A stretch of DNA of 64,000 bases from REEB76 sp963774895. Its GTDB lineage: Bacteria > Pseudomonadota > Gammaproteobacteria > Natronospirales > REEB76. Location of the stretch: the NCBI GenBank assembly GCA_963774895.1, contig CAVZGN010000002.1, positions 477,975 to 541,974 on the forward strand, given 5' to 3'. The position numbers were made by a program, and so were the translations under genes. The notes under the pieces are model-generated. The model saw nothing but the letters and a program-made list of their open reading frames with translations, was not told the DNA's origin and ran no database searches. This document shows positions 26,490 through 35,021 of this stretch, in pieces; position 1 is the stretch's first letter, and each line of letters opens with the position of its first letter.

Positions 26490-28100
26490 ATGAGCTATAC
26501 CGCCGTCGCCCACGAACACCACGCCGAGCATCCGAGTGGTATCTGGCGCTGGATTACTACCACCAATCACAAGGATATCGGCACGCTGTACCTGTGTTTC
26601 AGCCTGCTGATGTTCTTCGTGGGCGGCGCCTTCGCCATGCTGATCCGTGCCGAACTGTTCGAGCCCGGCATGCAGTTGATGGATCCGGAGTTTTTTAACC
26701 AGATGGCCACGCTGCACGGTCTGGTGATGATTTTCGGCGCCATCATGCCGGCGTTGGTGGGGCTGGCCAACTGGATGATACCGATGATGATCGGTGCGCC
26801 CGATATGGCGCTGCCGCGCATGAACAACTGGAGTTTCTGGATACTGCCGTTTGCCTTTATCCTATTGCTGTCTACCCTCTTTATGCCGGGAGGCGCTCCC
26901 GCAAGTGGCTGGACCATCTATGCGCCCTTGATGCTGCAGACCGGCATGGCTTTCCCGTTCACTATTTTCGCCATACATCTGCTGGGCATCTCTTCCGTGC
27001 TTGGCGCCATCAACATCATCGCCACCATCCTGAATTTGCGCGCCCCGGGCATGGCGCTTATGAAGATGCCGCTGTTCGTGTGGTGCTGGCTGATAACCGC
27101 TTATCTGCTCATTGCTGCAATGCCGGTGTTAGCAGGTGCAGTGACCATGGAACTCATGGACAAATACTTTGGCACCAGTTTCTTTAACGCGGCCGGTGGC
27201 GGCGATCCGGTGCTTTTCCAACATGTGTTCTGGTTCTTCGGTCACCCCGAAGTTTACATTATGGTTCTGCCGGCCTTCGGCGTAATTTCGGAGATCATCC
27301 CGACGTTCTCCCGCAAACCGTTGTTTGGTTACACCTCCATGGTCTATGCCGTTGCCTCCATCGCATTTCTGTCATTCATCGTCTGGGCCCACCACATGTT
27401 CACGGTAGGCATGCCATTGTCAGCAGACTTGTTCTTCATGTTTTCAACCATGCTAATCGCGGTGCCCACCGGTGTGAAAGTTTTCAATTGGGTAGCCACC
27501 ATGTGGCGTGGTTCACTCTCGTTCGAGACGCCCATGCTGTTTGCCATCGCCTTCGTATTCCTGTTTACCATCGGTGGTTTTTCAGGCGTGATGCTGGCGC
27601 TGGTGCCGGCCGACTGGCAATACCACGACACCTACTTTGTGGTGGCGCATTTTCATTACGTGCTGGTAACCGGCTCAGCTTTCGGCATCATGGGCGCAGT
27701 GTATTACTGGCTGCCGAAATGGACCGGCCACATGTATAACGAGACTTTGGGCAAATGGCATTTCTGGCTGACAGCCATCTCCTCCAACGTGCTGTATTTC
27801 CCCATGCACTTCCTGGGTCTCGCCGGCATGAACCGCCGTCTTCCGGACTATCCCCTGCAGTTCACTGATTTGAACCAGATCGTCTCTGTCGGCGGATTCG
27901 TCTTCGGAATTTCTCAATTACTGTTCGTGTATGTGGTCATTCAATGCATACGTGGGGGCAAAAAGGCTGAAGCCAAAGTTTGGGATGGCGCTCATGGCCT
28001 TGAATGGACATTGCCTTCGCCGCCGCCCTATCACAGTTTTACCGAGCCACCGGCGCCGAAGCTTATTTGGACGCATCCTTATCAAGGTAATTTAGGGTGA
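26490..28100 (+). CDS. coxA: Cytochrome c oxidase subunit I
   Basis: The catalytic subunit holds heme a and the heme a3-CuB centre and pumps protons. The 536-residue protein has about twelve helices, the heme a ligand region ATLHGLVM, the CuB/crosslink motif GHPEVYIMVLPAFG (H252, E254, Y256) that marks type A1 enzymes, WAHHMFTVG, and the distal VVAHFHYVL ligands. Its partners CoxB and CoxC are in the same transcription unit. Confidence 0.97.
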   Translation: MSYTAVAHEHHAEHPSGIWRWITTTNHKDIGTLYLCFSLLMFFVGGAFAMLIRAELFEPGMQLMDPEFFNQMATLHGLVMIFGAIMPALVGLANWMIPMMIGAPDMALPRMNNWSFWILPFAFILLLSTLFMPGGAPASGWTIYAPLMLQTGMAFPFTIFAIHLLGISSVLGAINIIATILNLRAPGMALMKMPLFVWCWLITAYLLIAAMPVLAGAVTMELMDKYFGTSFFNAAGGGDPVLFQHVFWFFGHPEVYIMVLPAFGVISEIIPTFSRKPLFGYTSMVYAVASIAFLSFIVWAHHMFTVGMPLSADLFFMFSTMLIAVPTGVKVFNWVATMWRGSLSFETPMLFAIAFVFLFTIGGFSGVMLALVPADWQYHDTYFVVAHFHYVLVTGSAFGIMGAVYYWLPKWTGHMYNETLGKWHFWLTAISSNVLYFPMHFLGLAGMNRRLPDYPLQFTDLNQIVSVGGFVFGISQLLFVYVVIQCIRGGKKAEAKVWDGAHGLEWTLPSPPPYHSFTEPPAPKLIWTHPYQGNLG

Positions 28101-28118
28101 CAATCGCCATTAGCGGTT

Positions 28119-28253
28119 ATGAGCAAATCGGCGCTTGATGCACAGGAAAAACGCCGGCATCGGGCTGTGCGTACCGCCATCATCACCGCCTTGGTGGCCA
28201 TCGGGTTTTATGTGGGATTTATTGTTTATATGCGCTGGGCGCATCATCGGTGA
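28119..28253 (+). CDS. Small membrane protein of the cytochrome oxidase locus, 44 aa
   Basis: A short frame right after coxA encodes 44 residues: a basic N-terminus (AQEKRRHRAVR), one membrane helix (AIITALVAIGFYVGFIVYM) and a short basic end (RWAHHR). Its position and form match the tiny assembly proteins often annotated between coxA and ctaG in gammaproteobacteria. No strong ribosome binding site is seen, so reinitiation after coxA is likely. The usual next gene, ctaG, is absent here. Confidence 0.65.
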   Translation: MSKSALDAQEKRRHRAVRTAIITALVAIGFYVGFIVYMRWAHHR

Positions 28254-28315
28254 TACAACCTGCGGGATCCCTGGTCCATACATCAGTGTGATTTAAGAGA
28301 TAACGGGAGAAAAAT

Positions 28316-29191
28316 ATGTCAGCAGAGGCACACACCGCTAATCATTACTACATCCCGCATGGCACACACTGGCCCATCATAGGCACTGTGGGCCTTTTTA
28401 CTACTGCAGTGGGCGGGGCCTTGTGGCTTGAAGGTTTGGTCTTCGGCGGTTATCTGTGCCTGCTGGGGATGATTATTATTTTGCTGATGATGTTCGGCTG
28501 GTTCGGCACTGTTATCCGCGAGAGTCTCAGCGGCACCTACAACGAGCAAGTGGACCGCTCCTTCCGCTGGGGCATGACTTTCTTCATCTTCTCCGAAGTA
28601 ATGTTCTTCGGTGCCTTTTTTGGCGCGCTGTTTTTCGCGCGGGTATTCGTGGAGAACTGGCTGGCGGGCGGCAGCAACAACCTGTTTACCAATCTGCTGC
28701 TATGGAAGGGCTACGAGCCCGTTTGGCCCAGCAACGGCCCGGGTAATGTAGGCGGTACATTCCAAGGCATGTCCGCGGCCGGTATCGCAGCACTCAATAC
28801 CCTGATACTGCTGTCGAGCGGTCTGACGGTGACCATCGCCCACTGGGGTCTGAAGGAAGGCAATCGCAAGAAACTCTGCTGGTTTCTGCTGTTTACTATC
28901 ATCCTGGGGTTCTCGTTTGTGGCGCTGCAGGCCCACGAGTACATCGAGGCCTATACCAAACAGAACCTGACGCTGGGTAGCGGCATCTATGGTTCCACGT
29001 TCTTCATGCTCACCGGATTCCACGGCCTGCACGTGACCATCGGTGCGATCATGCTGACGGTAATTCTGTTGCGCTCCCTCAAGGGGCATTTCACCCCCCA
29101 ACACCACTTCGCGTTCGAGGCAGTCTCTTGGTACTGGCATTTCGTGGACGTGGTGTGGCTGGGGCTGTTCATCTTCGTGTACTGGCTTTGA
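28316..29191 (+). CDS. coxC: Cytochrome c oxidase subunit III
   Basis: The 291-residue membrane subunit stabilises subunit I and its proton uptake. Seven helices are predicted. Family segments include RWGMTFFIFSEVMFFGAFF, LQAHEYIEAYTK, FFMLTGFHGLHVTIG and the C-terminal SWYWHFVDVVWLGLFIFVYW. GAGATAACGGGAG provides a good ribosome binding site. A strong hairpin follows. Confidence 0.97.
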   Translation: MSAEAHTANHYYIPHGTHWPIIGTVGLFTTAVGGALWLEGLVFGGYLCLLGMIIILLMMFGWFGTVIRESLSGTYNEQVDRSFRWGMTFFIFSEVMFFGAFFGALFFARVFVENWLAGGSNNLFTNLLLWKGYEPVWPSNGPGNVGGTFQGMSAAGIAALNTLILLSSGLTVTIAHWGLKEGNRKKLCWFLLFTIILGFSFVALQAHEYIEAYTKQNLTLGSGIYGSTFFMLTGFHGLHVTIGAIMLTVILLRSLKGHFTPQHHFAFEAVSWYWHFVDVVWLGLFIFVYWL

Positions 29192-29213
29192 TACAGAGCT
29201 GCATCGACTGATA

Positions 29214-29250
29214 AAAAGCAAGCGCTGCCGCGGCAGCGCTTCTTGTTTTC
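29214..29250. terminator. Bidirectional terminator after coxC
   Basis: An 11-bp self-complementary stem (29220-29241, centre CCGCGG) is flanked by a T-rich tail on the plus strand (CTTGTTTTC) and by TTTTTAT on the minus strand. It can end coxC transcripts and those of the convergent DUF2909 gene. Confidence 0.75.
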
Positions 29251-29270
29251 TGCCGATGCCGGATTCTGTA

Positions 29271-29489
29271 TCAATGCCGCGGTGGCAATAGACCGTGCGG
29301 ATGCAGCCAGCCGGCCCAGTAACCGAGCATCAGCAGCGCGAACAGGATGAGTGATAGGGTGATGCGCACAGTCAACGCCTTGACCATGCGTGTCGACTGG
29401 CCGCGGTCGCGCAGCAGATAATACATGCCCGAGAACAGGCTCACGATGATGGCGCATAAAATGACGAGGATAACAATTTCAGAGAACAT
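29271..29489 (-). CDS. DUF2909 twin-transmembrane protein
   Basis: The 72-residue product, starting MFSEIVILVILCAII, has two membrane helices separated by a short basic loop (LLRDRGQSTRMVKAL), then TLSLILFALLMLGYWAGW and a Pro/His tail. This is the form of the DUF2909 proteins that sit beside coxC on the opposite strand in many gammaproteobacteria. Its function is unknown, and its position implies cytochrome oxidase biogenesis. A GTG four codons upstream is a possible alternative start. Confidence 0.8.
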   Translation of the reverse strand: MFSEIVILVILCAIIVSLFSGMYYLLRDRGQSTRMVKALTVRITLSLILFALLMLGYWAGWLHPHGLLPPRH

Positions 29490-29544
29490 GCAAGGCGTCA
29501 CGGCCGTGATTATGAGAATACTCGTGGCAAGTTAGCATGCAGTC

Positions 29545-30282
29545 ATGCGCGTAGGCAAATGGCAGTTCGATCCGGGCTTGTGGCCGACACTGTTGACACT
29601 GGTGCTGCTGATGATTCTGGTGCAGCTCGGCCTATGGCAGTTGCGGCGCGCTGATTACAAGCGTGCCCTGCTGGCGGAATATCAGCAAGCCGGCGTGTTA
29701 CCACCGGTCTCGGTTAACCAGGCGCTGGACACCGGCGGATTCGATGCACTCGGGCGTTACCGGCATGTAGTGGTGCAGGGACGTTATGACAGCGCCCACC
29801 AGCTGCTGCTGGATGACATGCAGGAAGGTGAGCAGGTCGGCTATCAGGTGCTCACGCCCCTGATGCTGGGACCCGGGCAGCAGATCCTGCTGGTCAACCG
29901 CGGCTTCATCACCCGCAAACCGGGGGTGAAGACTCTGCCGGAGGTGCACGTGGATTCCGGTAATCGCAGCGTCAGCGGTGTATTGGGCATACTGCCGGTA
30001 CCGGGTATCCGTCTGGGCAAGACCACCGCGCCCGCCGGCTGGCCAAAGCTGATGCTATTTCCCAGTCATCAAAACCTGCTGGAACTGTATGGGAGCAAAC
30101 TGCTCAAACCAGTGCTGCTGCTGGACGCCAGCCAGACGGACGGTTTCATGCGCGACTGGCAGCCCAATGTCGGTTTTCCGCCGGTGCGCCATGATGCTTA
30201 CGCACTGCAATGGTTTGCACTGGCATTGGCGCTGCTCATCATCTGGATCGTGGTGAACAGTAAACGGATTAAACATGAGTGA
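29545..30282 (+). CDS. SURF1-family cytochrome oxidase assembly protein
   Basis: The 245-residue protein has the SURF1 layout: an N-terminal helix (WPTLLTLVLLMILVQLGLW) with the following QLRRADYK, a periplasmic domain with GRYRHVVVQGRYD, LLVNRGFI and PVLLLDA, and a C-terminal helix (ALQWFALALALLIIWIVV). SURF1 helps heme a insertion into subunit I. It overlaps the next gene by 8 bases and is divergent from DUF2909. Confidence 0.9.
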   Translation: MRVGKWQFDPGLWPTLLTLVLLMILVQLGLWQLRRADYKRALLAEYQQAGVLPPVSVNQALDTGGFDALGRYRHVVVQGRYDSAHQLLLDDMQEGEQVGYQVLTPLMLGPGQQILLVNRGFITRKPGVKTLPEVHVDSGNRSVSGVLGILPVPGIRLGKTTAPAGWPKLMLFPSHQNLLELYGSKLLKPVLLLDASQTDGFMRDWQPNVGFPPVRHDAYALQWFALALALLIIWIVVNSKRIKHE

Positions 30283-30907
30283 TATCACTGGACAAGTACA
30301 GCCAGCGGTGCGCCGCAAAAGAACCTGGATAATATTCACGGTACTAGCCGCGACCTTTTTGTGCCCGATCATCATCGCCTGGATCCTGTACCTGAATATC
30401 AACCACTTCAATTTCGGCACCAACCAGCATGGCGAGTTCATAAAGCCGGCGCGTGCTTTGATTACCATGCCCTTGCCACTGCCCTTGACCGGCAAGAGTC
30501 TGGCGCCGGATTTTTTCAAGAACCATTACACCCTTGTTTATATGAGTGCGGCAGCCTGCAATGCGGATTGCGAGGAGGCCTTGTATCTTACGCGCCAGGT
30601 GCGCTATGCCATGGGCCAGAAGATCGAAGCGGTGCAGCGCCTGTATCTGGTGGAAGGTGCTCCGCAGAATCCCGGCAAACTGTTGCGCGAGCAGGTGGAC
30701 GTTACCATAGCCGATATATCCGGCCCGGCAGGCAGGAAATTCGTCCAACAGTTCAGCATTGACGGCAGATACTCGCCGGATATCGGCAAGTACATCTACC
30801 TGGTGGATGCACGCGGCTTTTACCTCATGCGCTATTCCATCTCCGGAAATCCCGAGGGTTTGCTCAAAGATCTGCAGCATCTCTTGGGGCAGGGCGGGGG
30901 CATGTAA
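30275..30907 (+). CDS. Membrane-anchored SCO/thioredoxin-like protein
   Basis: A 210-residue protein with one N-terminal membrane helix (about 17-41) and a periplasmic thioredoxin-like domain. A CxxxC pair (C95, C99 in AACNADCEE) matches the spacing of Sco copper chaperones. The distal His ligand of Sco is not apparent: the corresponding YLVDARGFYLMRY has Arg where the motif usually has His. It probably works in disulfide or copper handling for the CuA site, but classical Sco chemistry is doubtful. It lies between SURF1 and ctaA, a common place for such genes. Confidence 0.75.
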   Translation: MSDITGQVQPAVRRKRTWIIFTVLAATFLCPIIIAWILYLNINHFNFGTNQHGEFIKPARALITMPLPLPLTGKSLAPDFFKNHYTLVYMSAAACNADCEEALYLTRQVRYAMGQKIEAVQRLYLVEGAPQNPGKLLREQVDVTIADISGPAGRKFVQQFSIDGRYSPDIGKYIYLVDARGFYLMRYSISGNPEGLLKDLQHLLGQGGGM

Positions 30908-30910
30908 GCG

Positions 30911-31915
30911 GTGCAGCGCAACGGCTATTTATATCTGGCAATGCTGGCTGCGTTTCTGGCGCTGGTAGTGATCGTGCTGGGCGCCTACGTGCGGCTCTCA
31001 CAGGCGGGGCTGGGCTGCCCCGATTGGCCGGGTTGCTATGGTCACATCAGCGTACCCGACAGCCGACAGGCTATTGCTGCAGTAGATGCACATTATGCCG
31101 GCCGTCCTTTGCAAGCAGGACGCGCCTGGAAGGAGATGATCCACCGCTATTTCGCCGGCAGCATCGCAGTGCTGGTGCTGATCCTGACCGTGATCGCCTG
31201 GTGGCGGCGAAGGCGTGCTGCTCAGCCGGTGCTATTGCCATCACTGGCGTTGTTGACCGTCATCTTTCAAGCGTTGCTCGGTATGTGGACTGTGACACTG
31301 TTGCTATTCCCGCCCGTAGTCATGGGCCATCTGCTGGGCGGCTATGTCACGTTCGCACTATTGGTTTTGCTGGTGTTGCAGACCGGCGGCTATCTGCGAA
31401 CCGGTGACACATCCAATACCCTGCATTGGATGGTGGGCCTGGCGCTGGTGGCACTGGTCTGTCAGATTGCGCTCGGCGGCTGGACCAGTAGCAATTATGC
31501 CGGTATCGCCTGTCCGGATTTTCCCACCTGTCAGGCACACTGGTGGCCGCCGATGGATTTTCGCGCTGCTTTCACTTGGCACGCACTCGGCATCGATTAC
31601 CAAGGTGGCATACTGGGCGAACCAGCCCGGGCCGCCATCCAGGTGACACATCGCCTGGGGGCGTTGGTGACTTCAATCATGGTGCTTGCGACCGCAATGC
31701 TATGCCTGTTCAAGGGCCACAATCCTGGAATCAAATGGCTGGGCGCACTCGCAGGCGCGTTGGTGATTTGCCAGGTGGGCATCGGCATCGGTATGGTGCA
31801 CTTGGCGCTACCCCTGGCGCTCACGGTCGCGCATACAGGGGTAGCCGCATTGCTGCTGGCAACCATCGTTAGCTTGAATTGGGCGGTATGGGCTCGGCCG
31901 GAATCTCATTCATGA
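30911..31915 (+). CDS. ctaA: Heme A synthase (COX15/CtaA)
   Basis: CtaA oxidises the C8 methyl of heme O to give heme A. The 334-residue protein has about eight helices in two similar four-helix halves, with heme-ligand His in KEMIHRYFAG, VMGHLLGG, the AFTWHALG segment and QVTHRLGALV, and the paired-Cys loop motifs GLGCPDWPGC and GIACPDFPTC. The GTG start follows the previous stop by 3 bases, and the stop overlaps the ctaB ATG. Confidence 0.95.
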   Translation: MQRNGYLYLAMLAAFLALVVIVLGAYVRLSQAGLGCPDWPGCYGHISVPDSRQAIAAVDAHYAGRPLQAGRAWKEMIHRYFAGSIAVLVLILTVIAWWRRRRAAQPVLLPSLALLTVIFQALLGMWTVTLLLFPPVVMGHLLGGYVTFALLVLLVLQTGGYLRTGDTSNTLHWMVGLALVALVCQIALGGWTSSNYAGIACPDFPTCQAHWWPPMDFRAAFTWHALGIDYQGGILGEPARAAIQVTHRLGALVTSIMVLATAMLCLFKGHNPGIKWLGALAGALVICQVGIGIGMVHLALPLALTVAHTGVAALLLATIVSLNWAVWARPESHS

Positions 31916-32838
31916 ACACGCGTTTACAAGAGACTTTACTCACCCAGTCTGGGCAGGCCAGCTGGTGGGATTTCTATGAACTCGGTAAACCTCGCATCGT
32001 GCTGCTCATCGTGTTCACCGCCATCGTCGGCATGTTTCTGGCGGTGCCCGGCATACTGCCGCTCAGGCAATTCATTTTCGGTACCATCGGCATCGGCTTG
32101 GCTGCATCTTGTGCTTCAGCAATTAACCATCTGCTGGACCGGCGTGCGGATGCCGCCATGTTCCGCACCCGGCACCGGCCGTTGCCCCAGGGTCATGTGA
32201 CTGAGCGCCAGGTAATTATCTATGCGTCGATCATCGGCACGCTGTCCATGCTGGTGCTGTTGATATTTGTAAATTGGCTCACTGCCGCACTCACCTTCGC
32301 TTCACTTATTGGCTACGCCATCATCTACACTGGATTCCTGAAGCGTGCCTCACCGCAGAACATAGTAATTGGCGGACTCGCCGGCGCTGCCCCGCCGATA
32401 CTGGGCTGGACTGCGGTAACCAACCACGTGGCCCCCGGCACATTGCTGCTGTGCCTGATTATCTTCGTGTGGACACCACCACATTTCTGGTCGCTGGCCA
32501 TCCACCGGCGTGAGGATTACGCCAAGGCCGGCATACCGATGTTGCCGGTCACCCACGGCGTTTCTTATACAGTGGTGCAAATAATCCTCTACACATTGCT
32601 ACTGGTGGCGGTAAGCATACTGCCCTACCTCATCGGCATGAGCGGTTTGTTGTATCTCACCGGTGCATTGATATTTGGCGGGATTTTCCTGGTGTACGCC
32701 TTCGCCCTGCGTTTCAGCAAAAATCCCAGCTTGCCCATGCGCACCTTCCGCTATTCCATCGTCTATCTCACGGCTATTTTCATACTGCTGCTGGTGGATC
32801 ATTACGTACCACTGCTCATGCACATGATTTCAGCCTGA
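31912..32838 (+). CDS. cyoE: Protoheme IX farnesyltransferase (heme O synthase)
   Basis: This enzyme (also called CtaB) adds a farnesyl chain to heme b to make heme O, the substrate of CtaA. The start at MNTRLQETLL overlaps the ctaA stop (ATGA). The 308-residue UbiA-family protein has nine or so helices, the motif INHLLDRRADAAMFRT, and the second segment WTPPHFWSLAIHRREDYAKAG. It closes the oxidase assembly cluster. A palindromic repeat follows the stop. Confidence 0.96.
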   Translation: MNTRLQETLLTQSGQASWWDFYELGKPRIVLLIVFTAIVGMFLAVPGILPLRQFIFGTIGIGLAASCASAINHLLDRRADAAMFRTRHRPLPQGHVTERQVIIYASIIGTLSMLVLLIFVNWLTAALTFASLIGYAIIYTGFLKRASPQNIVIGGLAGAAPPILGWTAVTNHVAPGTLLLCLIIFVWTPPHFWSLAIHRREDYAKAGIPMLPVTHGVSYTVVQIILYTLLLVAVSILPYLIGMSGLLYLTGALIFGGIFLVYAFALRFSKNPSLPMRTFRYSIVYLTAIFILLLVDHYVPLLMHMISA

Positions 32839-32846
32839 GCCTATCA

Positions 32847-32874
32847 GTGTAGGAGCGGCCGTCTCGGCCGCGAT
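32847..32874. repeat. REP-like palindrome
   Basis: GTAGGAGCGGCC, 5-base centre GTCTC, then GGCCGCGA. The 6-bp GC stem and GTAGGAGC-type head resemble REP elements of Pseudomonas and Xanthomonas relatives. It lies just after the cyoE stop and may stabilise the transcript end. I found only this copy in the window. Confidence 0.6.
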
Positions 32875-32947
32875 TTCTTACCTCTCTGGTTGTTCCTGCC
32901 AACGGCTGCTCGTATAGTGAGGCGCAGTTCTAACGGCTGGGGATACC

Positions 32948-33040
32948 ATGGTTGATGAGCCTTTAAGCTTCATGGCGCGCCTGAAGCGCCACCATAACTT
33001 CCCGTTGGCGTCGGTGTATGCCACTGCCGAAATGGACTGA
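32948..33040 (+). CDS. Possible 30-residue small ORF or gene remnant
   Basis: ATG 32948 has GGGG about 5 bases upstream and encodes 30 residues (MVDEPLSFMARLKRHHNF and onwards). The LKR...A..YA pattern loosely recalls the start of the membrane TPR/adenylate-cyclase-like proteins that begin with FFAELKRRN. It stops before a membrane helix could form, so it may be a decayed remnant. Evidence is weak. Confidence 0.25.
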   Translation: MVDEPLSFMARLKRHHNFPLASVYATAEMD

Positions 33041-33079
33041 AACATTATGCGGTCGATTCCAAATTAAAGAGGGATCGAC

Positions 33080-34432
33080 ATGAGATTTACCGACTTCAAA
33101 GCACCTGCCGATGCACCAAAAGGTCATCTGCTGCGCGTCCTCGGCATGGCATTCGGTCTGGCCATCGGCATCGGTACGACTATTGGTGGCGGCATCCTAC
33201 GTACGCCGGGGGACATTGCCGAGTTGTTGCCGACGCCACTGCTATTTATGTCGGTGTGGGTGTTCGGTGCGCTCAACGCATTGCTGGGGGCTACGGTGTT
33301 CTCCGAGCTCGGCGCCATGCTGCCCCGCGCCGGCGGCCCGTATGTATTTGCACGCCGGGCCCTGGGCGACTATGCCGGCTTCTTTGTCGGCTATACGTAC
33401 TGGATCCAGGTTTGCGCCGTACAGGCGGCCTTGTCGCTGCTCATCGGCGAATATATGCCGGTGCTGTTACCGGCACTGTCGGGCCATGCGCTCGCTGTCG
33501 CGTTTACAGTGCTGTTAGTGCTGGTGACATTGCAATGGCAAGGTGTGCGCTGGGGCGGCTATATCCAGACCATCGTCACGCTGATAAAGGTGCTGGCCTT
33601 CACGGCTTTGATCATCGCCGCATTCGCCATGTCGCATACACCCGCTACCGTTGCTCCCAGCCTCGCGGTGCCGCAGGCGTTGGCGCTCCTGGTTGCTCTG
33701 ATTCTGGCCATGCAGGGCATCATCTTCACCTATAACGGCTATTTTTACGTGTGCTTTTTCGGCGAAGAACTGCGGGCTCCGGGCCGCGATATTCCGCGGG
33801 CCATCTTCCGCAGTGTGTTTACGATCATCGCGGTATATCTGTTGCTCAACCTGGCGTTTCTGTGGGTGTTGCCGATTTCCCGGATGGCACATGCACCGTT
33901 CGTCGGCGGCCTGGTAGCCGAGGCGCTGTTCGGTGCACGCGGCAATCTGATCATCACGGTCATCGTCATGATTTCCCTGCTGGGTACCATCAATTCGCAG
34001 GTGTTGATCTCGGCGCGCTTGCTGTTGGCCATGGGGCGTAATGGGCTGTTCCTGCGGCAGGCAACCACAGTGAATCGTGGTGGTACCCCGACTGTGGGCA
34101 TGCTGCTGGGCACCGGAGTGGCCTGTGCCTTCATGCTTTCCGGTACCTTCAACGCGGTGCTGGGTGTAGTCGCGATATTCATGGTGGTGAATTACTTGCT
34201 GATGTACATCTCCCTGATAGTTTTGCGCCGCAACGAGCCCGGGACTCCGCGACCCTATCAAGCCTGGGGCTATCCTTGGACTACGCTGCTGGCAATACTG
34301 ATCGGTGTGGTGTTTCTTGCGGGCGTGGTAATTAGCGACAAGCGACACACCTTGACCGCACTGGCGTGTCTGCTCATCAGTTACCCGATCTATTTGGGTA
34401 TACGCAAGCTCAAATTATTGGATATGAATTGA
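33080..34432 (+). CDS. APC-superfamily amino acid permease
   Basis: A 450-residue transporter with twelve predicted helices. The first helix carries the substrate-site motif IGIGTTIGGGILRTPG, and helix 6 region has FTYNGYFYVCFFGEELRAPGRDIPRA, typical of the amino acid-polyamine-organocation family. It is probably an amino acid/proton symporter or exchanger of the LAT/YfnA kind; the substrate cannot be read from sequence. GAGGGA stands 7 bases before the ATG. Upstream regulation is not apparent. Confidence 0.88.
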   Translation: MRFTDFKAPADAPKGHLLRVLGMAFGLAIGIGTTIGGGILRTPGDIAELLPTPLLFMSVWVFGALNALLGATVFSELGAMLPRAGGPYVFARRALGDYAGFFVGYTYWIQVCAVQAALSLLIGEYMPVLLPALSGHALAVAFTVLLVLVTLQWQGVRWGGYIQTIVTLIKVLAFTALIIAAFAMSHTPATVAPSLAVPQALALLVALILAMQGIIFTYNGYFYVCFFGEELRAPGRDIPRAIFRSVFTIIAVYLLLNLAFLWVLPISRMAHAPFVGGLVAEALFGARGNLIITVIVMISLLGTINSQVLISARLLLAMGRNGLFLRQATTVNRGGTPTVGMLLGTGVACAFMLSGTFNAVLGVVAIFMVVNYLLMYISLIVLRRNEPGTPRPYQAWGYPWTTLLAILIGVVFLAGVVISDKRHTLTALACLLISYPIYLGIRKLKLLDMN

Positions 34433-34470
34433 AACGCAACGCTAGAATGTTCAAAGACAAAGGAACCCAC

Positions 34471-35013
34471 ATGCAATACATCTTGGTAATCGCAGTGCTC
34501 ATCATGTCTTCTGTAGCCGGTATCGCAATGGCGGCTGATAGCCGGACACTTTCACTAGAACTTCAGAAACTGAATATCTTCGTGGGGCACTGGGAGTTTC
34601 ACGGCCAGACCCTGGAAACGGCCTTCGGCAAGGCCGGTACCTGGACCTGGGATGAAGATTGCCGCTGGTCCGACAATCAGGTTTTCTTGCTGTGCAGCTT
34701 CAACAACATATGGTCCGGCGAATCCGTCGGTTCTTTGGTGGTGGATACCTATAACAAAAAGGACCACGGCTACTGGCATTATGAGTTATTTGCTGACAGT
34801 CTGACGGGCTCCAGGCCATTCATCTCTAAGATGACCGTCGCCGGCGATACCTGGACCGAATACGGACAAGATAAGGAGCATGGCAAGAAGATCAGTGAGC
34901 GTATCACCTACCGCTATAACTCACCTCAGCAAGTGGATGTCGAGATCCAGGTATCGCGCGATGGCACCCATTGGGTCACGGTTGATCGCGGCCGGGGCGT
35001 TAAACAGCCGTAA
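34471..35013 (+). CDS. Secreted protein of unknown function (DUF1579-like)
   Basis: The start at MQYILVIAVLIMSSVAGIAM has AAGGAA upstream and gives a clear signal peptide (cleavage near residue 21-22). The 158-residue mature part begins with FVGHWEFHGQTLE, reminiscent of the FxGxW start of DUF1579-type or lipocalin-like barrels, followed by alternating beta-like segments and one Cys pair (C62/C72 region). It follows the permease by 38 bases on the same strand. Function unknown. Confidence 0.75.
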   Translation: MQYILVIAVLIMSSVAGIAMAADSRTLSLELQKLNIFVGHWEFHGQTLETAFGKAGTWTWDEDCRWSDNQVFLLCSFNNIWSGESVGSLVVDTYNKKDHGYWHYELFADSLTGSRPFISKMTVAGDTWTEYGQDKEHGKKISERITYRYNSPQQVDVEIQVSRDGTHWVTVDRGRGVKQP

Positions 35014-35021
35014 CCGCACGC

